A stretch of 64,000 nucleotides of DNA from Chitinophaga niastensis (GTDB taxonomy: Bacteria > Bacteroidota > Bacteroidia > Chitinophagales > Chitinophagaceae): positions 1 through 64,000 of the forward strand of contig NZ_PYAW01000003.1 of assembly GCF_003014755.1 (NCBI RefSeq). Reading direction: 5' to 3'. How positions within the stretch are numbered: the stretch's first letter is position 1; each line of letters opens with the position of its first letter. The notes under the pieces were generated by a model. It had not been told where the DNA came from, ran no database searches, and saw nothing but the letters and a program-made list of their open reading frames with translations. Both the position numbers and the translations under genes were made by a program. This document shows positions 45,156 through 54,886 of this stretch, piece after piece.

Positions 45156-46724
45156 ATGGATGCACCGGAAACTTTTTTCGATTTCGTACAACAACAATCC
45201 GGCAAACTGCTGGAGCAAACGCTCACGCATACCGGCCTTACTTTCATTTCGGTATTGCTGGCAGTAGCCATAGGTGTGCCTTTGGGCATTTTCATCACCC
45301 GCAGAAAAAAGATGGCGGCATTGGTACTCGGTTTTGCAGGTGTAATGCAAACCATTCCCAGTATAGCCCTGCTGGGTTTCATGATCCCTTTATTGGGCAT
45401 CGGACCCAAACCCGCTATAGTAGCCTTATTCCTGTATGCATTGCTGCCCATCATCCGTAACACTTACACCGGTATTAACGGCGTGGATAACAATGTAATA
45501 GAAGCCGCTACCGGCATGGGATTGAGCCGGCAACAATTGTTGTTTAAAGTACAGCTTCCGCTGGCCTTACCGGTAATACTCGCCGGTATACGCACCGCTA
45601 CAGTGATTAACGTAGGCGTGGCTACACTGGCTGCTTACATTGCTGCCGGCGGACTCGGGGAGTTTATTTTTGGCGGCATTGCCCTCAACAATACCAATAT
45701 GATGCTGGCAGGAGCAATACCAGCAGCACTCCTGGCCATCCTGTTCGATTGGCTGCTCTCCCTGCTGCAACATATCAATATCCGCAGATCCGGGAAGGCG
45801 CTCTACGCGCTGCCGGTCATCTTCCTGGTACTATCCTCCTTTTACCTGATCCCCGATACCTACAGCAGTAAAATGCTGGCGGGTTTCACACCGGAATTTA
45901 TGGGCAGAAAAGATGGTTACCTGGGACTTAAATCTGTATACGGACTTCATATCCGTACGCTCGTGATCAGTGATATGATTATGTACAAAGCTGCCTACGA
46001 AAAAAAACTGGATGTTATCAGTGGAAGCAGCACTGATGGCAGGGTAAAGGCTTTTGATCTGGTAGTGCTGGAAGATGATAAACACATTTTTCCGCCCTAT
46101 TACGCCGCTCCCATTGTACGCGACGAAACACTGGAAAAATATCCCGAACTGGAACCGGCACTCAACCTGCTCTCTGGTACAATTAATGATAGCATAATGA
46201 CGGAATTAAACTATCGGGTAGATTATCTCAAACAAAATCCGGAAAAGGTGGCAAAAGATTTCCTGGTAGCTGCAAAGCTCTGGAAACCAGCCAGCAACGG
46301 TAGTAAAGGCACCATTCGCATAGGCTCAAAAATTTTCGGCGATGGCTATATCCTCGCAAATATGTACAAAATGTTGATTGAAGGCTACACCGATCTGTCG
46401 GCGATGACTAAAACAGGATTAGGGGGTACCAAAATTGTTTTTGATGCCTTAACGAATGACCAGATAGACATGTACCCGGAATACACCGGTACCGGTTTGC
46501 TGGTGATCCTGCAAACGCCGCAACCGGTAGTAGACAGCATCATATCAGACAGCAAAAAAGTATACGATTATGTGAGTATGGGATTTGAAAAACAGTTTCA
46601 GGTAAAATGGTTGAAACCAATCGGATTTAATAACACCTATGCTTTGATGATGCGTAGGTCTGCCGCTACCCGGTTGCATATCAACAGTATTTCAGCATTT
46701 ACAAACTACGTGAACCATCAGTAA
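45156..46724 (+). CDS. ABC permease fused to binding protein, candidate EgtU-like, permuted binding domain
   Basis: 522 aa. Residues about 1-225 form the permease with six membrane segments (IGVPLGIFITRRK, EAATGMGLSRQQLLFKVQLPLALPVILAGIR, AAYIAAGGLGEFIFGGI). Residues about 235-522 form an OpuAC/ProX-type substrate-binding domain on the outer face. Its two halves are in reverse order compared with OpuBC: GRKDGYLGL, STDGRVKAFDLVVLEDD and VAKDFLVA come first, and IRIGSKIFGDGYILANMY, PEYTGTGLL and GFNNTYALMM come last. Binds a betaine-like ligand; ergothioneine, itself a betaine, is the favoured guess from its neighbours. Confidence 0.9.
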   Translation: MDAPETFFDFVQQQSGKLLEQTLTHTGLTFISVLLAVAIGVPLGIFITRRKKMAALVLGFAGVMQTIPSIALLGFMIPLLGIGPKPAIVALFLYALLPIIRNTYTGINGVDNNVIEAATGMGLSRQQLLFKVQLPLALPVILAGIRTATVINVGVATLAAYIAAGGLGEFIFGGIALNNTNMMLAGAIPAALLAILFDWLLSLLQHINIRRSGKALYALPVIFLVLSSFYLIPDTYSSKMLAGFTPEFMGRKDGYLGLKSVYGLHIRTLVISDMIMYKAAYEKKLDVISGSSTDGRVKAFDLVVLEDDKHIFPPYYAAPIVRDETLEKYPELEPALNLLSGTINDSIMTELNYRVDYLKQNPEKVAKDFLVAAKLWKPASNGSKGTIRIGSKIFGDGYILANMYKMLIEGYTDLSAMTKTGLGGTKIVFDALTNDQIDMYPEYTGTGLLVILQTPQPVVDSIISDSKKVYDYVSMGFEKQFQVKWLKPIGFNNTYALMMRRSAATRLHINSISAFTNYVNHQ

Positions 46725-46736
46725 CCACCTGTAATT

Positions 46737-47897
46737 ATGTCATTAAAAAAAGAATATGAAACCGTGCGTAAAAGAACGGAAGCCATCTGCGCACCGCTCA
46801 AAACAGAAGACTATGTAATACAACCCATAGGAGATGTAAGTCCGCCCAAATGGCATTTGGGCCATACTACCTGGTTCTTTGAAACTTTTATTTTACTCCC
46901 TAACGCTAAAGGATATACGGAATTTGATCCGCAATATAATTTTGTTTTCAACAGCTACTACGAATCAGTGGGTGCCCGCGTTATCCGCACAGACCGTGGC
47001 AATCTTAGCCGCCCTGCAGTAGAAGATATTATGCGTTACAGAAAACATGTAGATGAAGCCATGTTCGTTTTCCTGGAACAGGAAATGACGCCGGCATTAC
47101 AACAGCTCTTCACATTAGGATTGAACCACGAAGAACAGCACCAGGAACTATTATACACCGATATTAAATACATTCTTGGCCATAATCCGCTGTTTCCGGC
47201 TTATGATACCCATCGCAAACAACACCAGGAAATACCGGCAGTGAACAATCACGACGCTTCCTGGTTAAATATGAAAGCTGGTATTTATGAGATAGGATTT
47301 GCAGGGGATGGATTTTGTTTTGATAATGAATTAGGCAGACATAAAGTATACCTCCCCGATTACGCTATCAGTACTGCGTTGGTTACTAATACCGAATACC
47401 TCAGTTTTATACAGGCGGGCGGTTACCAGGATTTCCGTTACTGGCACGCGGAAGGCTGGGATTGGGTTAAAAACAATCAGATCGCCAAACCCATGTACTG
47501 GTATAACATCGATGGGCAATGGATGCATTACACCTGGCAAGGCCTTCAGCCGCTAATGCCGGATGCTCCGGTAGCGCATATCAGTTACTACGAGGCAGCA
47601 GCATATGCCGCCTGGAAAGGACTCAGGCTACCCACCGAATTTGAATGGGAAGCCGCAGCGCCTCAATTGTCGTGGGGACTACGCTGGGAATGGACAGAAA
47701 GTGCCTACCTGCCATACCCCGGATTCACCAAAGCACCCGGTGCCATAGGTGAATACAACGGAAAGTTTATGATTAGCCAGATGGTATTGCGCGGTGGCTC
47801 AGAAGTAACTCCACCCAACCACAGCCGTATTACCTACCGTAATTTCTTCCATCCGGCATTGCGGTGGCAGTTTACCGGAATAAGATTGGCAAGATGA
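46737..47897 (+). CDS. egtB: Ergothioneine biosynthesis sulfoxide synthase EgtB
   Basis: 386 aa. N-terminal DinB_2 domain carries the iron-binding His residues: KWHLGHTTWFFETF (His43) and LNHEEQHQELLYTD (His131 and His135). The C-terminal FGE-sulfatase domain includes WHAEGWDWV, LPTEFEWEAA, RWEWTESAYLPYPGF and ITYRNFFHPALRWQFTGIRLAR. It joins a thiol (gamma-glutamylcysteine or cysteine) to hercynine using O2. No egtA or egtC is in the window, so direct use of cysteine is possible. It follows the transporter by 12 bases. Confidence 0.93.
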   Translation: MSLKKEYETVRKRTEAICAPLKTEDYVIQPIGDVSPPKWHLGHTTWFFETFILLPNAKGYTEFDPQYNFVFNSYYESVGARVIRTDRGNLSRPAVEDIMRYRKHVDEAMFVFLEQEMTPALQQLFTLGLNHEEQHQELLYTDIKYILGHNPLFPAYDTHRKQHQEIPAVNNHDASWLNMKAGIYEIGFAGDGFCFDNELGRHKVYLPDYAISTALVTNTEYLSFIQAGGYQDFRYWHAEGWDWVKNNQIAKPMYWYNIDGQWMHYTWQGLQPLMPDAPVAHISYYEAAAYAAWKGLRLPTEFEWEAAAPQLSWGLRWEWTESAYLPYPGFTKAPGAIGEYNGKFMISQMVLRGGSEVTPPNHSRITYRNFFHPALRWQFTGIRLAR

Positions 47898-47959
47898 TTG
47901 AAGATTTGAATATAAGGAGATAGATAAAAAATCAAAGGTTCCAACATCAAAAGACATTT

Positions 47960-48949
47960 ATGACTGTAATTCCTACTTTGCCTGCACCATGCAAACGCAA
48001 ACCGGCCACTGATTCATTCTACAATGATGTTGTGCAGGGTTTATCTGCACCGCAAAAACACCTGGACCCCAAATATTTCTACGATGCTGCCGGTGACGCC
48101 CTTTTTCAGCAAATCATGCAGTGCCACGAATATTACCTGACAGGTTGCGAAATGGAAATCCTTACCAGCCAATCCCCGCAAATAGCACAGGCATTACAAA
48201 AGTATGCAGGCGCATTTGACCTGGTAGAACTGGGTGCCGGAGATGCTACTAAATCTATTCATCTGCTCCGGGAATTACTGGATAACGCCGTCGACTATAC
48301 GTATTTTCCTATTGATATATCTGCCAACGTAATTAAACAATTAGAAAAAGAGCTGCCTGCTAAATTACCTCACCTGCAATTACACGGACTGAATGGTGAA
48401 TACTTTCATATGTTGCAGCAGCTAAATGAATATTCAACCCGGAAAAAAGTGTTGTTGTTTATGGGGGCCAATATTGGCAACTTCAATACAGCTGCGGCAC
48501 GTAGCTTCTGCCAGCAACTGCGGCAGTATCTGCAACCCGGCGATCTGCTGCTGACAGGATTTGATTTGAAAAAACATCCGCAAATAATTCTCAATGCTTA
48601 TAATGATGCCACTGGTATCACCCGTGCATTTAATTTCAACCTGCTGCATCGTATAAATCGTGAGTTGCATGCGGATTTCGACATCACAAAATTCGAGCAT
48701 TTCCCTACTTATGATCCCTCCACCGGTGCCTGTAAAAGTTACCTTATCAGCCTCGAAAAACAATTGGTACACATTGGGGAGGATGTAACTGTTTCCTTCG
48801 CAGAAAACGAAGCATTGTACATGGAGATCTCACAAAAATACACCCTGGAGGAAACAGACCAGTTAGCTGCACAAACAGGATTTAAGCCGGTATCCTCCTT
48901 CTTTGATAGTAAAAAATGGTTTGTTGATTGCCTGTGGCAGTGTATTTAG
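47960..48949 (+). CDS. egtD: Histidine N-alpha-methyltransferase EgtD
   Basis: 329 aa. SAM-binding LVELGAGDATKSIHLL near residue 95, FPIDISANVIKQLE after it, and LLTGFDLKKHP. The N-terminal part (DPKYFYDAAGDALFQQIM and HEYYLTGCEMEIL) matches EgtD. It trimethylates histidine to hercynine, the substrate of EgtB. 62 bases after egtB; the ends of egtD and the convergent DinB gene overlap by 4 bases. Confidence 0.94.
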   Translation: MTVIPTLPAPCKRKPATDSFYNDVVQGLSAPQKHLDPKYFYDAAGDALFQQIMQCHEYYLTGCEMEILTSQSPQIAQALQKYAGAFDLVELGAGDATKSIHLLRELLDNAVDYTYFPIDISANVIKQLEKELPAKLPHLQLHGLNGEYFHMLQQLNEYSTRKKVLLFMGANIGNFNTAAARSFCQQLRQYLQPGDLLLTGFDLKKHPQIILNAYNDATGITRAFNFNLLHRINRELHADFDITKFEHFPTYDPSTGACKSYLISLEKQLVHIGEDVTVSFAENEALYMEISQKYTLEETDQLAAQTGFKPVSSFFDSKKWFVDCLWQCI

Positions 48950-49422
48950 CCCCAGGCACCCAACATACGGCGCAGGGCAATAATTTCTCCGGTATGATAA
49001 CTGTTGTGATCTGCCAGCAATACCGCTTCCCGGAATAAATGCTGACCATCGCCATGAGGAAATGGCGTAAATAAATCCGCATCCGGTGCTTCCAGTAGCG
49101 CAATAAATTCGTGCACTTCCCTGTTGATACGATCCAGGCTGTGATGCCAGGCAGTATCATCTTTTGGAGCTGTTTCCTTCGGCCAGTAATCCTTCGGCCA
49201 ATTGATACTTTTATAGTGTGGATTCCTCGAAAAATCAAGTATATCGTATTGCGTGATACGGATATGCTCAACAAGCTGCCAGATGCTGTAGGGCATGTTT
49301 TCCGGCACCTCCCCCCTTAACTGCACAGGCAATTTTTTAACAGCCTCCGCAAATGTCACATGAGCATTCCCTTTAAGCAACAATTCTTTCAGTGATGTAA
49401 TCAGTGCTGCATGGTCTTTCAT
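48946..49422 (-). CDS. DinB-superfamily protein
   Basis: 158 aa four-helix bundle. Metal-binding His pattern: QLVEHIRITQYDIL, then LADHNSYHTGEI near the C-terminus. DinB/YfiT proteins include thiol S-transferases that use bacillithiol, mycothiol or glutathione. Placement convergent to egtD is suggestive of thiol chemistry but not evidence of it. Confidence 0.85.
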   Translation of the reverse strand: MKDHAALITSLKELLLKGNAHVTFAEAVKKLPVQLRGEVPENMPYSIWQLVEHIRITQYDILDFSRNPHYKSINWPKDYWPKETAPKDDTAWHHSLDRINREVHEFIALLEAPDADLFTPFPHGDGQHLFREAVLLADHNSYHTGEIIALRRMLGAWG

Positions 49423-49637
49423 ATGATATTTTTATTTTGAATATAAGAATAATTTTGCAGGAAGTGTACTGTAATAACTTAATAATAATGTAACATCTGT
49501 TTTTATAAAATGTTATAATATTTGAGAATTTTATTATCCAATTGATCTTTTTTTAAGTAAAATAACATCGTTTACATTGAATTCACAATTGACTATTTAA
49601 ACAAAAGTATCATTGTATTGATTAAGCAACCCATATA

Positions 49638-52328
49638 ATGAATAAATCCGTATTAACGTTAACAATACTTTTTATCTTCCTGCATATCACACTCTTTGCC
49701 CAACGGGAGATAAAAGGAACCGTATACGAAAAAGATACACGGAAACCATTGGTAGGTGCAAGCATATTATTGTTTACCGTTAATAAATCGATATTAAAGG
49801 CGCAATCGCTGTCTGATGAAACAGGGCATTTTTTGATACATAATCCACCTATGGGGGAATACATGCTCATTATAAGTTTCATGGGCTTCGAAGCACTCCA
49901 TCTCCCTGTTTCACTTACTGAAAAAAAACAAACAGTAACATTTGATTATAAACAATTGGCCCGTAACAGTATCGTACTTTCAGGTATAGATATTAAAGTA
50001 AACAAGCCCTTAATTGCCATCCGGAAAGATACCATTGAATTTTCTGCCAGTGATTTCCAAACAGCCGATAATGCCTCGCTGCAAAATCTGATGCAAAAAG
50101 TACCAGGGCTGACAATGGATATGGAAGGCAACTTCTTCTTTCAGGGAAAGCCAATTAAAGATTTATATGTAGATGGACGACCTATCTTTCAAAACTCCCC
50201 CAATGGTTCGGGTGATCCCAAAAAAATAGCGCAGGTACTCATGGCCAACATGATTGATAAAATACAGGTGGCAGATAAAAAAGGGATGGACGGATTAATA
50301 GATCCGGGCAAAAATGAAAAGGTGATAAACATCACTATCAAAAAAGAAATGAAAAAAGGTGTAAATGGGGCTGCAGGAGCAGGATATGGAACAGATGGCC
50401 GCTATAACACCGGCGCCAATGCCAATATGTTCAGAGACAACAAACAGGTAATAGTGATGGCAAATTCCAACAACGCCAACACCTCACGAAACCCCTTCTC
50501 TACAGATGAGGCAACTAATCTGAATGAGAATAATCCCGGGATAAATACTGCTACCAATATAGATGGTAGCGCATCCTTTGATCTTACAAAAAAAACCAAG
50601 GTTAATTTTAATCTCTTTCGCCTTAGCAATAAAGCAAACAGTGATGAATCGCACCAGCGGGAAAATATTCTGCCGGACAGTAATTTTCGTTACAACAGTA
50701 CCACGCAAAAAGAAACCAGGCTAAACGGCACAGCGGGTTATGTTGATCTTGAAATGCAACCGGACGAAAAAAACAAGATCGGCATAGGAGTCAATATTAC
50801 CAGCTCAAACAGCCACTCATCTTCACAAAACAAATATATTACACTGGGAGGTAGCCACAACGATACCATCAATACCGGTCGTATAATAAACACTGATAAC
50901 GGGAACAACCGGAGGATCAACTTCTCAACACAATATACGCATCAGTTCAAAAAACAAGGCCGCGCATTAAATGCCTCTTTCAGATTTGAGCAATCGGCAA
51001 CAGATAATGACCAAAACAATTATAGCCTGAACAATACAAAAGCAGCTGTATCAGATACTATTAATCAATTGGTGAAACCACGGCTTGGCTACAAAATGTT
51101 TTCAGCAAATGTAAGCTACGTAGAGCCCCTGAGTAAAATCCTCTCGCTCAATACATCTTACAATTTCACCAACACAACAATCGACAATAACCAGCAGGCA
51201 TTTGATTATGACAACATAAAAAATGGTTATAACATCATCAACAAAGGGCTAACGTTCAGTTTTAAAAACACCAACCAGGTACAATCTGTCAGCACAGGCC
51301 TGGAAATGAACAAAGGTAAGATACAAAGTATGGTTAGCTTATCTTACAACATCAATAATTCAACAAGCAAAAATTTTACGAATGGCGTGAATTATCAACA
51401 AAAGATTAATTACTTCTCCCCCACTTTTTCCCTGTCTTATAAAATCGATAACTACAAAGATCTGCGCGTAAGCCTGATAAGCATGCCAACGATTCCTGAG
51501 AGATCCAGCTTAATGCCGGTAGTATCTACCGAAAATCCACTTTACATACAGTTGGGTAACCCTGACCTGAAGCCGGGCTACCAGAACCAACTATTTATAG
51601 ATTATCGTTCCTTCAGCATCAAAGGTCTTACATTTGGGGCCAGTCTTATTGGTATGCTGCAGGATAATGCTGTTTCCACTTCTGTATATTCCGATTCTAC
51701 CGGCCACCAGGTAAGTAAGCCTGTTAATGTAAGTGGCACCTATAGTTTCCTTCCAAATTTATCCATAGGCAAGCGATTCGCAAAATCTGCGCTCACCTTA
51801 AACTACAATATTGCACTGTATCTTAATCGTAATATAAATTATGTAAATAAAATTAAGAATGCCACTACAAATTATACTTTAAACAATTCCTTCTCCGGCT
51901 CCTGGATGTATAAGAAACTACTGGAATTTAATGCGATGGCCCTTATCCAATACAATGGTAACAGATACTCCATTCAAAATAATGCGTATTATGATTTCAT
52001 AGATTACAAGATCTATCTGAGTGTTAACAGCTACCTTCCGCTAAACATCAATGTTGGTACTGCTGCCATCTACAATAGCAATACAAGCCTGCAACAACAG
52101 TTTACCCTGCTCAACGGATGGATATCCAAAACCTTTTTACACGATAAAAGTTTACTGGCCAAATTATATGCGTACGACCTGTTGAGAGAAAATAAATCAC
52201 TTAAATCAGCTTTAGCCCCCACTTACCTGGAAAGGGCTCAGTTCACGGTGTTATCGCAATATTTTATGCTCAGCATGACATATTTCTTCGGCAAAAAAGG
52301 ACCTAAACAACCGGGAGAGGCTCAATAG
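49638..52328 (+). CDS. Outer-membrane beta-barrel protein with CarboxypepD-like N-domain
   Basis: 896 aa. Signal peptide ends LFAQ; residues about 24-100 are a carboxypeptidase-regulatory-like domain (IKGTVYEKDTRKPLVGASIL). A plug-like segment follows (LQNLMQKVPGLTMDMEG, IKDLYVDGRPIF), then a large barrel ending in a strand with FMLSMTYFFGKKG. This is the TonB-dependent-receptor-like outer_membrane_beta-barrel family found in Bacteroidota, usually without a SusD partner, as here. Substrate unknown. 215 AT-rich bases precede it. Confidence 0.9.
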   Translation: MNKSVLTLTILFIFLHITLFAQREIKGTVYEKDTRKPLVGASILLFTVNKSILKAQSLSDETGHFLIHNPPMGEYMLIISFMGFEALHLPVSLTEKKQTVTFDYKQLARNSIVLSGIDIKVNKPLIAIRKDTIEFSASDFQTADNASLQNLMQKVPGLTMDMEGNFFFQGKPIKDLYVDGRPIFQNSPNGSGDPKKIAQVLMANMIDKIQVADKKGMDGLIDPGKNEKVINITIKKEMKKGVNGAAGAGYGTDGRYNTGANANMFRDNKQVIVMANSNNANTSRNPFSTDEATNLNENNPGINTATNIDGSASFDLTKKTKVNFNLFRLSNKANSDESHQRENILPDSNFRYNSTTQKETRLNGTAGYVDLEMQPDEKNKIGIGVNITSSNSHSSSQNKYITLGGSHNDTINTGRIINTDNGNNRRINFSTQYTHQFKKQGRALNASFRFEQSATDNDQNNYSLNNTKAAVSDTINQLVKPRLGYKMFSANVSYVEPLSKILSLNTSYNFTNTTIDNNQQAFDYDNIKNGYNIINKGLTFSFKNTNQVQSVSTGLEMNKGKIQSMVSLSYNINNSTSKNFTNGVNYQQKINYFSPTFSLSYKIDNYKDLRVSLISMPTIPERSSLMPVVSTENPLYIQLGNPDLKPGYQNQLFIDYRSFSIKGLTFGASLIGMLQDNAVSTSVYSDSTGHQVSKPVNVSGTYSFLPNLSIGKRFAKSALTLNYNIALYLNRNINYVNKIKNATTNYTLNNSFSGSWMYKKLLEFNAMALIQYNGNRYSIQNNAYYDFIDYKIYLSVNSYLPLNINVGTAAIYNSNTSLQQQFTLLNGWISKTFLHDKSLLAKLYAYDLLRENKSLKSALAPTYLERAQFTVLSQYFMLSMTYFFGKKGPKQPGEAQ

Positions 52329-52399
52329 TTTTTAATCGTAATGAGGCTTCACCGGCATATCAGGATCATTAATTAGTTAAAACAAAAAGCGTATAGCAT

Positions 52400-52463
52400 A
52401 AAGCAATTGAAGCGAAGATAAAAGCGATAATTAATCCGCTTATATCTTCGCTTCAATTGCTTT
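52400..52463. repeat. Palindromic element D
   Basis: Arms 52400-52426 and 52437-52463 pair over 27 positions with one mismatch. The arm contains GAAGCGAAGATAAAAGCG, which is also found in the inner arm of A2 (AGCGAAGATAAAAGCG). It separates convergent genes and may act as a terminator. Confidence 0.8.
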
Positions 52464-52479
52464 GTGTTTTGTACTGCTT

Positions 52480-53349
52480 TTAATTAGCGGGTTTCTCCAG
52501 TAATTTGAAGAACTGATCCAGCTGCGGCAATATTACGATCCTTGTTCTGCGGTTAGCTGCGCGGCCTTCAGGTGTATCATTGGAGGCAACAGGCAGGTAT
52601 TCACTTCTACCGGCGGCTGTCATACGTGCTGGCGGAATGTTATACTGATTCTGCAGAATACGTACTACAGAAGTAGCTCTTTTCACACTCAGATCCCAGT
52701 TATCAAGTAATACATTCGGACGGTAAGGAACATTATCAGTATGACCTTCTACCATGAATTCAATATCAGGCTGATTGATCAATACTTTAGCTACTTTACC
52801 TAATACTTCTTTAGCTCTTTCATTGATGTCATAGCTACCACTCTTAAACAATAGTTTGTCGGAGATATCTATATATACCACTCCTTTATCTACCTTAATA
52901 TTGATGTCTTTGTCATCCATATTACCGATAGCACCTTTCAGGTTCATCACCAGTTGCATGTTCAGGGAGTCTTTACGGGCAATAGCAGATTGGAGATCTT
53001 TAATGTAGGCATCTTTTGCGCCTATATTATCCAATGATTTTTTGATGCTTTCTGCCTGAGAACTGGAGATAACGGATAATTCTTTCAGATGATCCAGCAT
53101 CTGGCTGTTGTTGCTTTTCAGCTGTGTTTGCTGCTCCTGCAGTGATTCTACTTTGTCCTTGTAAGAGGCTGCGTTGCGGGCCGCATCTTCTTCACATTTT
53201 CTCAATTGACCGGAAGCATTTCTGTAAAGACTATCCAGTTGTGCATTCCTGACCTGAGACTCTCTCAATTTTCGCGGTGCAGAACACGATGCAAAAATAG
53301 TGACTAAAGCTACGGGCAAGGCTAATCGTTCTATTCTCATAAAATGCAT
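52480..53349 (-). CDS. OmpA-family peptidoglycan-binding lipoprotein
   Basis: 289 aa from the ATG at 53349 (MHFMRIERLALP); a frame extends upstream but precedes the signal. Lipobox TIFASC. Residues about 30-150 are a long coiled coil. The C-terminal OmpA domain (about 165-280) has GHTDN, NWDLSVKRATSV and TPEGRAANRRTRI, the peptidoglycan-contacting signature. It ties the outer membrane to the cell wall. It is similar in layout to flagellar-MotB-like OmpA proteins but has no membrane helix other than the signal. Confidence 0.92.
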   Translation of the reverse strand: MHFMRIERLALPVALVTIFASCSAPRKLRESQVRNAQLDSLYRNASGQLRKCEEDAARNAASYKDKVESLQEQQTQLKSNNSQMLDHLKELSVISSSQAESIKKSLDNIGAKDAYIKDLQSAIARKDSLNMQLVMNLKGAIGNMDDKDINIKVDKGVVYIDISDKLLFKSGSYDINERAKEVLGKVAKVLINQPDIEFMVEGHTDNVPYRPNVLLDNWDLSVKRATSVVRILQNQYNIPPARMTAAGRSEYLPVASNDTPEGRAANRRTRIVILPQLDQFFKLLEKPAN

Positions 53350-53614
53350 ATTTTTATAATCTAAAAAATAACTATATATGAAGTTAACAGGATACAATGG
53401 TAAGCAAACGCTGAGTAGCAAATAGTAGGCCGAAGCAACCGCAGACAGGTTATAAACGGGTTAAAAAAACGATAAAATCAGTCCTGGCAAGATGAAAAAT
53501 TATCATATACTTATATATGATCCCTTATTCATAAAAAAAAGTTAATGTTTTGCAATAACTAAGTAACTTGTCCGCCAGAGTACACGCTATATCTATTTTC
53601 CATTAATTGCTGAA

Positions 53615-54649
53615 ATGTATTGTATGAGAAAGGTGGTTTCTTCGGGTCAACCAACAATAAAGGAAATTGCAAAAAGGCTGAACATCTCTGTATCTACTGT
53701 ATCAAGAGCATTACATGATCATCACAGTATCGGCCTGAGAACTAAGACGAGAGTAAAACAGCTGGCGGCAGAAATGAATTATGAACGCAACCAGACGGCG
53801 ATCTATTTCCAACAGGGTAAAACATTTACAATAGGTATTCTTTTACCGGAATTGTCGGAAGCTTTCTTTTCCAGTGCCATCAGCGGTATTGAAGATACTG
53901 CTTACAGTAATAACTATACAGTACTGCTGGGCCAGTCCCACGATGATGAAGACAGAGAAAAACAGATCATTCAGAGCATGAAACAACACCGGGTAGATGG
54001 CTGTATTGTCTCTATCGGGAAAAATACCAGCAGCTACGACCACTTCGAAATGCTGCAACAAGCCCGTATTCCGGTAGTATTCTTTGACCGCATCCCCGAT
54101 CTTCCCAACATTCATTCCGTATCCTGTAACCTGGAGTCAGGTACCGTACAAGCAGTGGATTTCCTGCTGAAACAAGGACATCGTATCATTGGTATGATCA
54201 ACGGACCAGAAACAATGGTAGCCAGCAAAGAACGCGCTACCGGCTATATCAAAGCGCTGCGTAAACATCGCCTGAAATATGATCCGGAACTCATCGTAAA
54301 CGCAGATCTCACGGCCACCGGCACGGCAGAAGCCATGCAATACCTGCTGTCCTTAAAAAGAAAAGTAACAGCGGTAGTTACTTTCAATGACTATGTAGCC
54401 ATGGACGCGGTACAATATGCACTCAAACAAAAATTGGAAATAAATAAGGATATTACTTTTGTATCTTACGCCAATACACCGGTAAGCGGTTATACGGCCT
54501 TTCCTCCTGCTGCTTCTGTAGAGCAGTTCCCTTATGAACAAGGGCAGGCGGCTACCAATATGCTAATGTCACTCCTGAGTGGAGAACAGGCATTAAACGA
54601 TTATAAACATACCATTATGGAGTCACAACTGGTTATTCATCACCGCTAG
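53615..54649 (+). CDS. LacI-family transcription regulator
   Basis: 344 aa. N-terminal HTH (TIKEIAKRLNISVSTVSRAL) and a periplasmic-binding-protein-like effector domain (IGILLPELSEAFFSSAISG, VDGCIVSIGKN, VTAVVTFNDYVAMDAVQYAL). Regulates by binding palindromic operators with a central CG; a pair of such sites lies 180 bases after the gene. The start may be at 53615 or three codons later. Ligand probably a sugar or sugar derivative. Confidence 0.92.
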   Translation: MYCMRKVVSSGQPTIKEIAKRLNISVSTVSRALHDHHSIGLRTKTRVKQLAAEMNYERNQTAIYFQQGKTFTIGILLPELSEAFFSSAISGIEDTAYSNNYTVLLGQSHDDEDREKQIIQSMKQHRVDGCIVSIGKNTSSYDHFEMLQQARIPVVFFDRIPDLPNIHSVSCNLESGTVQAVDFLLKQGHRIIGMINGPETMVASKERATGYIKALRKHRLKYDPELIVNADLTATGTAEAMQYLLSLKRKVTAVVTFNDYVAMDAVQYALKQKLEINKDITFVSYANTPVSGYTAFPPAASVEQFPYEQGQAATNMLMSLLSGEQALNDYKHTIMESQLVIHHR

Positions 54650-54709
54650 GCATTTTACTTGCCGATAACCTTGCCACAGCAATAACCGTGGCACAGGCTA
54701 TTCGACTTC

Positions 54710-54741
54710 ATTGTTCGCTGTCTATATTGTTCGCTGTCTAT
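54710..54741. repeat. Two exact copies of a 16-mer
   Basis: ATTGTTCGCTGTCTAT is repeated directly in tandem between the lacI-like gene and the operator pair. Purpose unknown. Confidence 0.8.
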
Positions 54742-54830
54742 AATTGCTGCTTTTCGAGCTTAATTCAATGTGTTCTACTTTTTCATTAATTGCTACAACG
54801 ATTCTACACGTTTTTTTTAACATTCCGTAT

Positions 54831-54867
54831 ACGCAAACGCTTGCGTTAACCACGCAAGCGTTTGCGT
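54831..54867. promoter_or_regulatory. Pair of LacI-type operators
   Basis: ACGCAAACGCTTGCGT (54831-54846) and ACGCAAGCGTTTGCGT (54852-54867) are reverse complements and each fits the LacI-family GCAAnCGnTTGC form with a central CG. Centres are 21 bp apart, two helical turns. Together they form a 17-bp perfect hairpin with a 5-base loop. The sites lie in a convergent intergenic region rather than before a promoter I can recognise. Confidence 0.7.
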
Positions 54868-54886
54868 AAAGGCTAAAAAAGGCATT

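Noticed and set aside
54831..54867. Operator palindrome as an ordinary intrinsic terminator
   Set aside because: Neither strand has a U-tract after the stem, and the half-sites fit LacI operators closely.
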